DNA of 64,000 bases, taken from assembly GCF_000717745.1 (NCBI RefSeq), contig NZ_JOBH01000003.1, forward strand, positions 1 through 64,000, written 5' to 3'. The translations under genes and the position numbers were made by a program. This DNA is from Streptomyces violens (GTDB lineage: Bacteria; Actinomycetota; Actinomycetes; Streptomycetales; Streptomycetaceae). The notes beneath the pieces were generated by a model. The model was not told the DNA's origin and did not search any database. It worked only from the letters and a program-made list of their open reading frames with translations. Each line of letters opens with the position of its first letter. The first letter of the stretch is position 1. Positions 25,003 to 32,627 of the stretch are shown here, one piece after another.

Positions 25003-26085
25003 GCCCAGGGCCGTCAGCGGGTCCACGGAGGTGATGCGGCGGATGGACAGCGCGGCGCCCACCGCCCCCAGCGCGATCATGATCAGCGCGGGGACCAGCA
25101 CGGTGGCGGGCTCCAGCACGAAGGGCACGGTGCCGCCGACCGCCGCGCCCACCCCCGCGGCGAGTGCGGTGCCCAGCCCCGTACCGAGGACCAGCAGGAC
25201 GACGGCCTGGCCGAGCGCGTCCTTCAGGAGGTACCGCGTAGAGGCGCCGAGCGCCTTCAGTACGGCCACGTCGCCGCTGCGCTGAATCGTCCACACGGTG
25301 AAGAACGCGCCGATGACCAGCGCCGAGATGGCGAAGAGGAAGCCGCGCATCAGTTGCAGCGAGCCGTTCTCGGCGGTGAAGGACCCGATCGCCCGCAGGG
25401 CGTCGGCGGAGCTCACCGTCTTCGTGCCGAGCTTCTCGTCGGCGGCCGTGAGAGCGCCGGCTCCGGCGCCCTCGGCGGTCAGCGCGAGGACGGTAGAGCC
25501 GCCCGTACCGCGCGCTGCGGCCGGACCGCCGCCCACCCGCTGCCAGTCGTCCAGCGAGGTCCACACGACGGGCGTGTGGCTGTACATCGCCTCGCCCGAC
25601 ACAGCGGCGACCCGCAGCCGCTGCCCGGCCAGCGTGAAGCGGTCCCCGGCCCGTACTCCCAGCTCGTCGGCGGCCTCCTCGGAGAGCACGGCGGCGCCGT
25701 CCGCGATCGCCCGTGATTCCGGTGCCAGTCCGGAGCCGGGGCGCACCCCGAAGGCGGACAGCGCCGCGTTCCGCGCCCCGGACTCGGCCTTCGTGGTGGC
25801 GATGCCCAGCGGCTCCGCCCGGTCCACCCCGGGCACCCCGGCCCAGCGCTCCGCGGTCTCCGCACTGAGGTGCGAGTCGGTGAACGACACGTCGTCGCCC
25901 TGCGCCGGCGCGGAGAAGACGAGGTGGTCGGCGGGGAGCGAGGTGACCGCCGAGGTGTTCTCGCGGCCGAGGCCCGCCGTCAGGCCGGACAGTAGCCCCA
26001 CCAGCACGGTGATCAGCACGATGACGGTCCCCATCAGGGCGAACCGCCCCTTGGCGAACCTCAGGTCCCTCCAGGCGACGAACAC
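24991..26085 (-). CDS. FtsX-family ABC transporter permease
   Basis: A 364-residue membrane protein with the MacB/FtsX layout. One transmembrane helix lies near the N-terminus (MGTVIVLITVLVGLLSGL). A large extracytoplasmic domain (about residues 45-245) carries VDRAEPLGIATTKAESG. Three C-terminal helices follow, with the cytoplasmic motif QRSGDVAVLKALGASTRYLLKD. The start is GTG at 26085 with AGGAG upstream. It is the first gene of a two-gene transporter unit, divergent from the histidine kinase, suggesting the kinase controls or senses through this transporter. Confidence 0.87.
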   Translation of the reverse strand: MFVAWRDLRFAKGRFALMGTVIVLITVLVGLLSGLTAGLGRENTSAVTSLPADHLVFSAPAQGDDVSFTDSHLSAETAERWAGVPGVDRAEPLGIATTKAESGARNAALSAFGVRPGSGLAPESRAIADGAAVLSEEAADELGVRAGDRFTLAGQRLRVAAVSGEAMYSHTPVVWTSLDDWQRVGGGPAAARGTGGSTVLALTAEGAGAGALTAADEKLGTKTVSSADALRAIGSFTAENGSLQLMRGFLFAISALVIGAFFTVWTIQRSGDVAVLKALGASTRYLLKDALGQAVVLLVLGTGLGTALAAGVGAAVGGTVPFVLEPATVLVPALIMIALGAVGAALSIRRITSVDPLTALGSAR

Positions 26086-26214
26086 GGCCTCGGAGCTCCT
26101 TTGCGCACGGTGCCGGGCCCGGTGCCCGGCGGCTGCTCCCAACCTCGCCGCAACGGGGTGCGCCGGGCATCGCGCCGGGGACGGCTTCCCCGGTATCGAA
26201 AGGGCGCCGCCCCG

Positions 26215-26232
26215 ATCAATCTTTCGGTTGAT
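26215..26232. promoter_or_regulatory. Near-perfect dyad upstream of histidine kinase gene
   Basis: ATCAATC-TTTC-GGTTGAT is an inverted repeat with one mismatch. It sits in the kinase/permease intergenic region, overlaps the presumed -35 hexamer TTGATG (26228-26233) and lies about 40 bp before the kinase GTG. Its form fits a NarL/FixJ-type response-regulator dimer, so autoregulation is plausible. Confidence 0.45.
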
Positions 26233-26259
26233 GCCGCTGTACGGGGCTCCGCATAGCCT
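26228..26259 (+). promoter_or_regulatory. Candidate promoter of the two-component operon
   Basis: TTGATG (26228-26233) and TAGCCT (26254-26259) are spaced 20 bp. A start 7-11 bp beyond would fall at or just before the GTG at 26270, predicting a leaderless transcript. The absence of a ribosome site before that GTG agrees. Confidence 0.35.
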
Positions 26260-26269
26260 TGAAGCTGTC

Positions 26270-27541
26270 GTGAACCCGCACTCCCTCACCCCCGTCCTCC
26301 GGGTGCTGCGCCTGTGCCTGCACCTGATGGTCGCCGCACTGCTGGCCCTCGCCGCGATCCGGGCGGCCGCCGAGCACGCGCCCGACACGCCGGCCGTCAT
26401 CGGAGCGGCCGTCGTGCTCGCCTTCGTGTACGCACTGGGGCCCGTCCTCCCGAAGGTGTCCGCGGCCCCCGTGGCCGCCGCCCTCTGGCTCGCCGCCGTA
26501 CTGGTCGTATGGGCCCTGCTGGTGCTGCTCACCCCGGACGGCGTCTGGCTCGCCTTCCCGCTCTTCTTCGTGCAGCTCCATCTGCTGCCCCTGAGGTGGG
26601 CGCTGCCCCTCGTTGCGGTCACCACCGCCGTGGCCGTCGGCGGCTTCGGGTGGCACGCCCGTACGCTCACCGTCGGTACGGTCCTCGGGCCCGCACTCGG
26701 GGCGGCCGTCGCGGTCGCCGTCGTCCTCGGATACCAGGCGCTGTACCGGGAGAGCGAGCAGCGGCGCCGCCTCATCGAGGAGCTGACCGAGGCCCGCAGC
26801 GACCTGGCCGCCGCCGAACGCACCGCCGGCGTCCTGGCCGAGCGCGAACGCCTCGCCCGCGAGATCCACGACACCCTCGCCCAGGGCCTGTCCAGCATCC
26901 AGCTGCTGCTGCGGGCCGCGGAGCGGGCTCTGCCCGACCGCCCCGAGGGCGCGCTCGGCCACGTACGGCACGCCCGAGAGGCCGCCGTCGACAACCTCGC
27001 CGAGGCCCGCCGCTTCGTACGCGCCCTCAGCCCGCCCGGTCTGGAACACGGCTCACTGCCCGCCGCCCTCGAACGGCTGTGTGCCACTACGGCGCGTACC
27101 AGCGGCCTCGCCGTGCACTGCCACGTGTCCGGTACGCCCGCGGAGCTGCCCACCCCGCAGGAGGTCGCCCTGCTGCGCATCGCCCAGTCCGCGCTGGCCA
27201 ACACGGTGCAGCACGCCGCGGCGAGCCGGGCCGAGCTGACCCTCAGCTACATGGGCACCGAGGTCGCCCTCGATGTCGTCGACGACGGCACCGGATTCCG
27301 GCCGTCCGAGGTCCCGGCCCCGGGCACGGACACCACCGGCTCCGGCTTCGGCCTCGCCGCGATGCGCGCCCGGGCCCGCGCCCTGCACGGCACCCTCGTG
27401 GTCGAATCGGCACCGGGGGAGGGCACGGCGGTAGCGGTCACCCTGCCCACCGCTGCCACCGCCCCCGGGGCCGCGACCCCCACCGCTGCCACCGCCCCTG
27501 AGGCCGCGACCCCCACCCGACTTCCGGAACAGGCCCCGTGA
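26270..27541 (+). CDS. Sensor histidine kinase, LiaS/DesK-like (HisKA_3)
   Basis: A 423-residue kinase. The N-terminal about 155 residues hold about five transmembrane helices. The dimerisation/phospho-acceptor segment is RERLAREIHDTLAQGLSSIQ with His200. The ATPase domain ends with VDDGTGF and GFGLAAMRARARALHG. The C-terminal tail contains a duplicated Ala/Thr/Pro stretch encoded by two 33-bp repeats. The GTG at 26270 is favoured over an in-frame ATG at 26231 because the latter overlaps promoter-like sequence. It is coupled to the response regulator (GTGA overlap) and divergent from the ABC transporter. Confidence 0.9.
   Translation: MNPHSLTPVLRVLRLCLHLMVAALLALAAIRAAAEHAPDTPAVIGAAVVLAFVYALGPVLPKVSAAPVAAALWLAAVLVVWALLVLLTPDGVWLAFPLFFVQLHLLPLRWALPLVAVTTAVAVGGFGWHARTLTVGTVLGPALGAAVAVAVVLGYQALYRESEQRRRLIEELTEARSDLAAAERTAGVLAERERLAREIHDTLAQGLSSIQLLLRAAERALPDRPEGALGHVRHAREAAVDNLAEARRFVRALSPPGLEHGSLPAALERLCATTARTSGLAVHCHVSGTPAELPTPQEVALLRIAQSALANTVQHAAASRAELTLSYMGTEVALDVVDDGTGFRPSEVPAPGTDTTGSGFGLAAMRARARALHGTLVVESAPGEGTAVAVTLPTAATAPGAATPTAATAPEAATPTRLPEQAP
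27446..27511 (+). repeat. Two 33-bp tandem repeats in kinase 3' end
   Basis: The unit CCCACCGCTGCCACCGCCCC plus 13 more bases occurs at 27446-27478 and 27479-27511 with a few changes. It encodes a repeated PTAATAPxAAT tail. The length is a multiple of three, so copy-number change would keep the frame. Confidence 0.6.
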
Positions 27542-28236
27542 CCGACACCCCGCAGACCGGCGACCGCGCCCCCGAGGACGACGCTTCCGAGCACGACGCC
27601 CCCGAAGGCGGCCGCATCCGGCTCCTCCTGGCCGACGACCACCCCGTAGTACGCGCCGGGCTGCGCGCCGTACTGGAGACCGAGCCGGACTTCGAGGTCG
27701 TCGCCGACGTGCCCACGGCGGAGGAGTCCGTGGCGCTCGCGGCGCGGCCCGGTATCGACGTGGTTCTCATGGACCTCCAGTTCGGCGGCGAGATGCGCGG
27801 CCCGCAGGCCACCGCCGAGATCACCGCCCGGGCCGGCGCGCCCCGCGTGCTGGTGCTCACCACGTACGACACCGACGCCGACATCCTCGCGGCCATCGAG
27901 GCAGGCGCCACCGGCTACCTCCTGAAGGACGCGCCGCCCGAAGAGCTGGCCGCCGCGGTCCGCACCGCCGCCGCCGGGAAGTCCGCGCTCGCGCCGGCCG
28001 TCGCGCTGCGCCTGATGGACCGGATGCGCACACCCGCCACCGCCCTCTCGCGCCGCGAGACCGAGGTGCTCCAGCTGGTCGCCGACGGCCTGTCCAACGC
28101 GCAGATCAGCAAGCGGCTCTTCCTCAGCCAGGCGACCGTGAAGTCCCACCTCGTGCACATTTACACCAAGCTCGAGGTCGATTCCCGTACGTCGGCGGTC
28201 GCGGCGGCGACGGCGCAAGGACTGATCCGGCGCTGA
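27538..28236 (+). CDS. NarL/FixJ-type response regulator
   Basis: A 232-residue regulator. The receiver domain contains DDHPVVRAGL, phospho-acceptor Asp79 in VVLMDLQF, the conserved Thr in VLTTYDTD and Lys in YLLKDAPPEEL. The LuxR-type DNA-binding domain is LSRRETEVLQLVADGLSNAQ followed by ISKRLFLSQATVKSHLVHIY. The GTG start overlaps the kinase stop, so the pair is co-translated. Residues 1-24 are an acidic extension. It probably acts on its own promoter and on the divergent ABC transporter. Confidence 0.92.
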   Translation: MTDTPQTGDRAPEDDASEHDAPEGGRIRLLLADDHPVVRAGLRAVLETEPDFEVVADVPTAEESVALAARPGIDVVLMDLQFGGEMRGPQATAEITARAGAPRVLVLTTYDTDADILAAIEAGATGYLLKDAPPEELAAAVRTAAAGKSALAPAVALRLMDRMRTPATALSRRETEVLQLVADGLSNAQISKRLFLSQATVKSHLVHIYTKLEVDSRTSAVAAATAQGLIRR

Positions 28237-28260
28237 GGCGGTGCGCCGACGCGGTGCGGG

Positions 28261-28280
28261 GCGGCCGGGCGACCGGCCGT
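28261..28280. terminator. Hairpin after response regulator
   Basis: CGGCCGG and CCGGCCG flank a GCGA loop 25 bp beyond the response-regulator stop and upstream of murC, giving a 7-bp perfect stem closed by a GNRA-type loop. Likely terminator of the two-component operon. Confidence 0.5.
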
Positions 28281-28376
28281 GGCCGGGGTTGTCAGAGCAA
28301 GGTGCAAGAATCACCTCGAACCGCTACTGATTCATATCGCTGCACACCGCTGTACACCGACCAGGGAGACGTCACG

Positions 28377-29774
28377 ATGGCACCCGGCATCCCCGCCGCG
28401 ATGGACCGACCGCACTTCATCGGCATCGGCGGCGCCGGCATGTCCGGCATCGCGAAGATCCTGGCGCAGCGCGGCGCCGCCGTCGCGGGCAGCGACTCCA
28501 AGGAGTCGGCGACCGTGCTGGCCCTGCGCGAGGCCGGCGCCACGGTCCACATCGGCCACGCCGCCGAGCATCTCGCCGCCGACGCCACCAGCGTCGTCGT
28601 CTCCTCCGCCATCCGAGCAGACAACCCCGAGCTGGCCGCCGCCGCCGAGCGCGGCATCCCGGTCGTGCACCGCTCCGACGCCCTCGCCGCCCTGATGGAC
28701 GGCGCGCGCCCGATCGCCGTCGCCGGCACGCACGGCAAGACGACCACCACGTCCATGCTGGCCGTCGCCCTCACCACCCTCGGCCTGGAGCCCTCGTACG
28801 CCATCGGCGGCGACCTCGACGCGCCCGGCTCCAACGCCCACCACGGCACCGGCGACATCTTCGTGGCCGAGGCGGACGAGAGCGACCGCAGCTTCCACAA
28901 GTACACGCCCGACGTCGCGATCATCCTCAACGTCGAGCTGGACCACCACGCGAACTACGCCTCGATGGACGAGATCTACGAGTCCTTCGAGACCTTCGTG
29001 GGCAAGGTGCGCCCCGGCGGCACCCTCGTGATCTCCGCGGACCACGCCGGTGCACGCGAGCTGACCACCCGCGTCCGCGGCCGCGCCGACCTGACGGTCG
29101 TCACGTACGGCGAGGCGGACGACGCCGACCTGCGCGTCCTGGACATCACCCCGCGTGGCCTGACCAGCGAGGTCACCGCACAGCTCCCCACCGGCGAGCA
29201 GCTGGCCTTCACGGTCTCGGTCCCCGGCCGGCACTACGCGCTGAACGCCACGGCTGCCCTGGCCGCCGGCGCGGCCCTCGGCATCGCGCCCGCCGACCTC
29301 GCCGCGGCGCTCCCCTCGTACACCGGCGTCAAGCGCCGCCTCCAGCTCAAGGGCGAGGCCAAGGGCGTCCAGGTCATCGACTCGTACGCACACCACCCGA
29401 CGGAGATGACCGCCGACCTCGAAGCGATCCGGGGCGCCGCCGCCGACTCCCGCGTCCTTGTCGTCTTCCAGCCGCACCTCTTCTCCCGCACCCAGGAGCT
29501 GGGCAGGGAGATGGGCCAGGCGCTCGCCCTCGCCGACGTCTCCGTGGTCCTCGACATCTACCCGGCCCGCGAGGACCCGATCCCGGGCGTGACCAGCGAC
29601 CTGATCATCAAGGCCGCCGAGGCCGCCGGCGCGACGGTCACCGCCGAGCACGACAAGTCCGCGGTCCCCGACGTCATCGCAGGAATGGCGGGCCCCGGCG
29701 ACCTTGTTCTCACCATGGGAGCGGGCGACGTGACCGAGCTGGGCCCCGACATCCTCGCCCGCCTCGACGCCTGA
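28377..29774 (+). CDS. murC: UDP-N-acetylmuramate--L-alanine ligase
   Basis: A 465-residue Mur ligase adding L-alanine to UDP-MurNAc, the first step of the peptidoglycan peptide. The N-terminal motif GIGGAGMSGIA (about residue 16) binds the UDP substrate. The P-loop is VAGTHGKTTTTSM. Conserved EADESDRSF and NVELDHHANY lie in the central domain, with SYAHHPTEM and the C-terminal FQPHLFSRT in the third. The ATG has CAGGGAGAC upstream. Here murC sits outside the division cell-wall cluster, next to msrB. The order and length fit MurC rather than MurD/E/F. Confidence 0.93.
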   Translation: MAPGIPAAMDRPHFIGIGGAGMSGIAKILAQRGAAVAGSDSKESATVLALREAGATVHIGHAAEHLAADATSVVVSSAIRADNPELAAAAERGIPVVHRSDALAALMDGARPIAVAGTHGKTTTTSMLAVALTTLGLEPSYAIGGDLDAPGSNAHHGTGDIFVAEADESDRSFHKYTPDVAIILNVELDHHANYASMDEIYESFETFVGKVRPGGTLVISADHAGARELTTRVRGRADLTVVTYGEADDADLRVLDITPRGLTSEVTAQLPTGEQLAFTVSVPGRHYALNATAALAAGAALGIAPADLAAALPSYTGVKRRLQLKGEAKGVQVIDSYAHHPTEMTADLEAIRGAAADSRVLVVFQPHLFSRTQELGREMGQALALADVSVVLDIYPAREDPIPGVTSDLIIKAAEAAGATVTAEHDKSAVPDVIAGMAGPGDLVLTMGAGDVTELGPDILARLDA

Positions 29775-29804
29775 CCCAGTACGCCGGCCCGAAGGAGCGA
29801 GACC

Positions 29805-30215
29805 ATGGCCTACGAGATCGACAAGCCCGACGAGCAGTGGCGCGCCGAGCTGACCCCCGCGGAGTACCACGTCCTCCGCGAGGCCGGCACCGAGCCCGCC
29901 TTCGTCGGTGAGTACACCGACACCAAGACCTCCGGCGTCTACTCCTGCCGCGCCTGCGGCGCCGAACTCTTCCGCTCGGACACGAAGTTCGCCAGCCACT
30001 GCGGCTGGCCGTCCTTCTACGACCCCAAGGACACCGACGCCGTCGAGCTGATCGAGGACCGCTCCCACGGCATGGTCCGCACGGAGGTCCGCTGCTCCCG
30101 CTGCGGCTCCCACCTCGGTCACGTCTTCGAGGGCGAGGGCTACCCCACCCCCACCGACCAGCGCTACTGCATCAACTCCATCTCCCTGCGCCTGACCCCG
30201 GACGACGAGGGCTGA
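29805..30215 (+). CDS. msrB: Peptide methionine (R)-S-oxide reductase MsrB
   Basis: A 136-residue reductase that repairs methionine-R-sulfoxide. Catalytic Cys122 lies in QRYCINSISL. Zinc ligands are the pairs Cys48/Cys51 and Cys97/Cys100. The substrate loop HCGWPSFYDP is present. There is no signal peptide, so it is cytoplasmic. The ATG at 29805 has AAGGAGCGAG upstream. The gap after murC is 30 bp, so they may be co-transcribed. A hairpin follows. Confidence 0.93.
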   Translation: MAYEIDKPDEQWRAELTPAEYHVLREAGTEPAFVGEYTDTKTSGVYSCRACGAELFRSDTKFASHCGWPSFYDPKDTDAVELIEDRSHGMVRTEVRCSRCGSHLGHVFEGEGYPTPTDQRYCINSISLRLTPDDEG

Positions 30216-30223
30216 GCGTCCCG

Positions 30224-30242
30224 CCGGCCTGCTCCGGGCCGG
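30224..30242. terminator. Hairpin after msrB
   Basis: CCGGCC and GGCCGG flank a 7-nt loop 8 bp past the msrB stop codon. It is a likely terminator for the murC-msrB unit. Confidence 0.45.
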
Positions 30243-30349
30243 ACGCCGTTGCCTCATGACGCTCATGGCCGCCCCCGCCGTTCGCTACGGTTGATCTCGA
30301 CTTGGCGGGGACGGCGGCCGTAAGGGCGCCGTGAGCAGGGGAGTTGCGG

Positions 30350-32541
30350 ATGGTGGACCCCATATCGCTGGCGGCGGTCACGGCGATGCTGGGAGCGGTC
30401 GGCACGGGTATGGCCAACGAGGCCGGGAAGCGCGCGCTCGAATCGGTCGGCGGCCTCGCCCGGCGGATCGCGGGGCGCGAGGTCGCTGCGCCGGCGACGC
30501 CGGGCGACTGGGACGGCCTGGCCCGCCTCCTCCACGAGGGTGCGCTGCGCGACCCCGGAAACGCCGCGCGGCTCGCCGAAGTGCAGGCCCTCGTCCGTGA
30601 CGCGCTCCCCGAAGCGCGTGCTCGGGCGGTGCCGCAACTGCCGCCCTCGCTGCGGTACTTCACCGACCGGGACAGCCAGAAGCGGAGCATGGGGCGCGAG
30701 CTGGCCCGGCAGTACGCCGGGCGCCCGCGCCGCGTCCTGCTGTTCGGCCCGGAAGGCATGGGGACGAGCGCGCTCGCCCGTCAATGGGGGTGGCAGGCGA
30801 CCGCGGACGGGCACTTCCCGGACGGGCAGGTGTACGTCGACCTCGGTGGTGACGGCGTTACGGGTGGCCTCGACCCGGCCGTCGCGGTCCGCCACGTCCT
30901 CCGCGAACTGGGGCTGGCCGAGCCGGAGATACCGCCGGGGCGGGCGGAGTGTGTCGCCCTGTTCCGCCGCCTCGTGGCCGGTCTGCGGCTGCTGCTGGTA
31001 CTGGACCACACCCACTCCGCGGCGCAGGCCGGGCCGCTGTTCACCGCCGCGCCCGGGGTCTTCACGATCGTTGTCGCGCAGCACCGTCTGGCCGGGCTGG
31101 ACGCCGTGCCGATCGAGGTCGACCCGCTGCGCAAGAAGGACGCCGTCGCGCTGTTGACCGATCTCGTAGGGGAGCGGGCCGTCAAGTCGGCGTCCCGGTC
31201 CGCGCTGTCGTCGGTACTCGCCCGCTGCGGCGGCTCACCGTACGCGCTGCGGGCGATGGCCCCGCGGCTGGCCCGTGGCCAGGAGGGGGAGCCGGGAGTG
31301 TCCGGAGACGAGGGCAGGCACGAGGCGGGGAGCTCCGCCGGAGGGGCGCGGAGCTCCGCTCACGCCCCCGTGGCCCCGGTCATCGACGACCTTTACCAAG
31401 AGCTCGCGCCCGCTCCGGCCCGGCTCTACCGGCTGGCGGCCGTGTGGCCGTGGGCCGCGTTCGGGGCCGGGCAGGCCGCGGCGGCCGCGGACGTCGAGGA
31501 GGCGGAGGCGGGCCGGCTGCTGGAGGCACTGGCGGACCAGGGGCTGCTGGAGCGTACCGATGCGGGGCGCTACCGCTACCGTCCGGCCGTCCGCCGCCAC
31601 GCCGAGCAGGCGGCCCACAGAGAGGCGGGCGTCGCGGCGTACGCACAGGCCGTCGGGCGCACGGTGGAGTGGGCGCTGCGTTTCGCCGTACGCGCCGACC
31701 TGGCCGCGCTGCCGCAGCGCTGGCACGTCGGCCCGCTCTACGCCGACGGCCGGCTGACACCGGGCCCGTACGCGGGCCCCGGGGAGGCGGTCGCCGCGCT
31801 CGGCGGCGAGCTGGGCAACCTCGTACAGGCCGTGCTGGCCGCCGAGGAGTTCCGGCTCGGCGACACGGCCTGCCAGCTCTGCGAGGCGCTGTGGGCGTAC
31901 CAGCTCAAGGCCGGCCGGCACGAGGAGCTGCTGCCCGCGCTGCGGGCCGGGGTCCGGGTCGCCGACGCGGTGAGCCCCGGTTCGCGGATGGCCGCCCGTA
32001 TGCACACGCAGCTCGCGCTGGCCTTCGTGGAGCTGCGGCGCTTCGAGGAGGCGGAGACGGAGCTGACGGCCGCCGCCGACGCCGAGCGCGCACAGGGGCA
32101 TCTGCGCGGCCGGGCGCCGCTGCGGAGACGCTGGGGCTGGTACGGCTGGCGCAGTGGCGGTACGAGGAGGCGCTGGAGCTGTTCGCCGAGGCGGACGGGT
32201 ACGTGGCGGAGATCGGGCCGGGGGAGGAGGGGCGTGCGGATGTACCGCGCGCCCGCGCACTCCTCCAGCGCCACCGCGGGCGCGCACTTCGCGGGCTGGG
32301 CCAGTGGGCCGAGGCCGAGGAGCTGCTGACGCGCGCGCTGGGCTTCTTCCGGGACAGCGGGGAGGCGTACAACGCCGCGCGGACGCTGACCGACCTGGCC
32401 GAGACGTACCACCTCGCCGGGCGCCCGGCGGACGCCCTGCCGCTGATCGACGAGGCCGTCGCCGCGCTGGCGGACGAGCAGGCGCAGTACCACCTCGGCC
32501 ACCTACGGGCGCTGCGCGAGCGGTGCGTGGAGGGTGCGTAA
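30350..32541 (+). pseudogene. STAND-like NTPase/TPR protein, frameshifted near 32115
   Basis: A protein of about 730 residues if the frame is repaired. The N-terminal segment is helical. An NB-ARC-like module follows with a degenerate P-loop, LLFGPEGMGTSALARQ (Thr where the Lys should be, near residue 139), and Walker B-like LRLLLVLDHTHS (His for the usual acidic residue). Winged-helix and TPR-type repeats follow (AQWRYEEALELFAEADGY, GQWAEAEELLTRALGFF, GRPADALPLIDEAVAAL). Coding sense leaves frame 2 at about 32110-32125 and resumes in frame 1 (AETLGLVRLAQWRYEE), ending at 32541. Loss of one base explains this. It is either a pseudogene or a sequencing error. The ATG at 30350 follows GGGGAG. 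Confidence 0.7.
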
Positions 32542-32546
32542 CGGCT

Positions 32547-32627
32547 GTTACGGAGGCCGCGATGGACGCCGCTACGGGGGCAGCGACGGAAGCCGCTACA
32601 GGGGCCGCGACGGACACCGCTACGGAG
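32547..32627. repeat. 24-bp tandem repeat at a convergent gene junction
   Basis: Three units with consensus GCTACGGGGGCCGCGACGGA plus 4 bases lie at 32547-32570, 32571-32594 and 32595-32618, with a partial fourth to 32627. They fill the gap between the STAND/TPR stop and the GT-B-like stop (32620) and run into the latter. No terminator-like stem is obvious. Confidence 0.7.

Noticed and set aside
28332-30266. A 644-residue reverse ORF opposite murC and msrB
   Set aside because: Antisense shadow of two well-supported genes.
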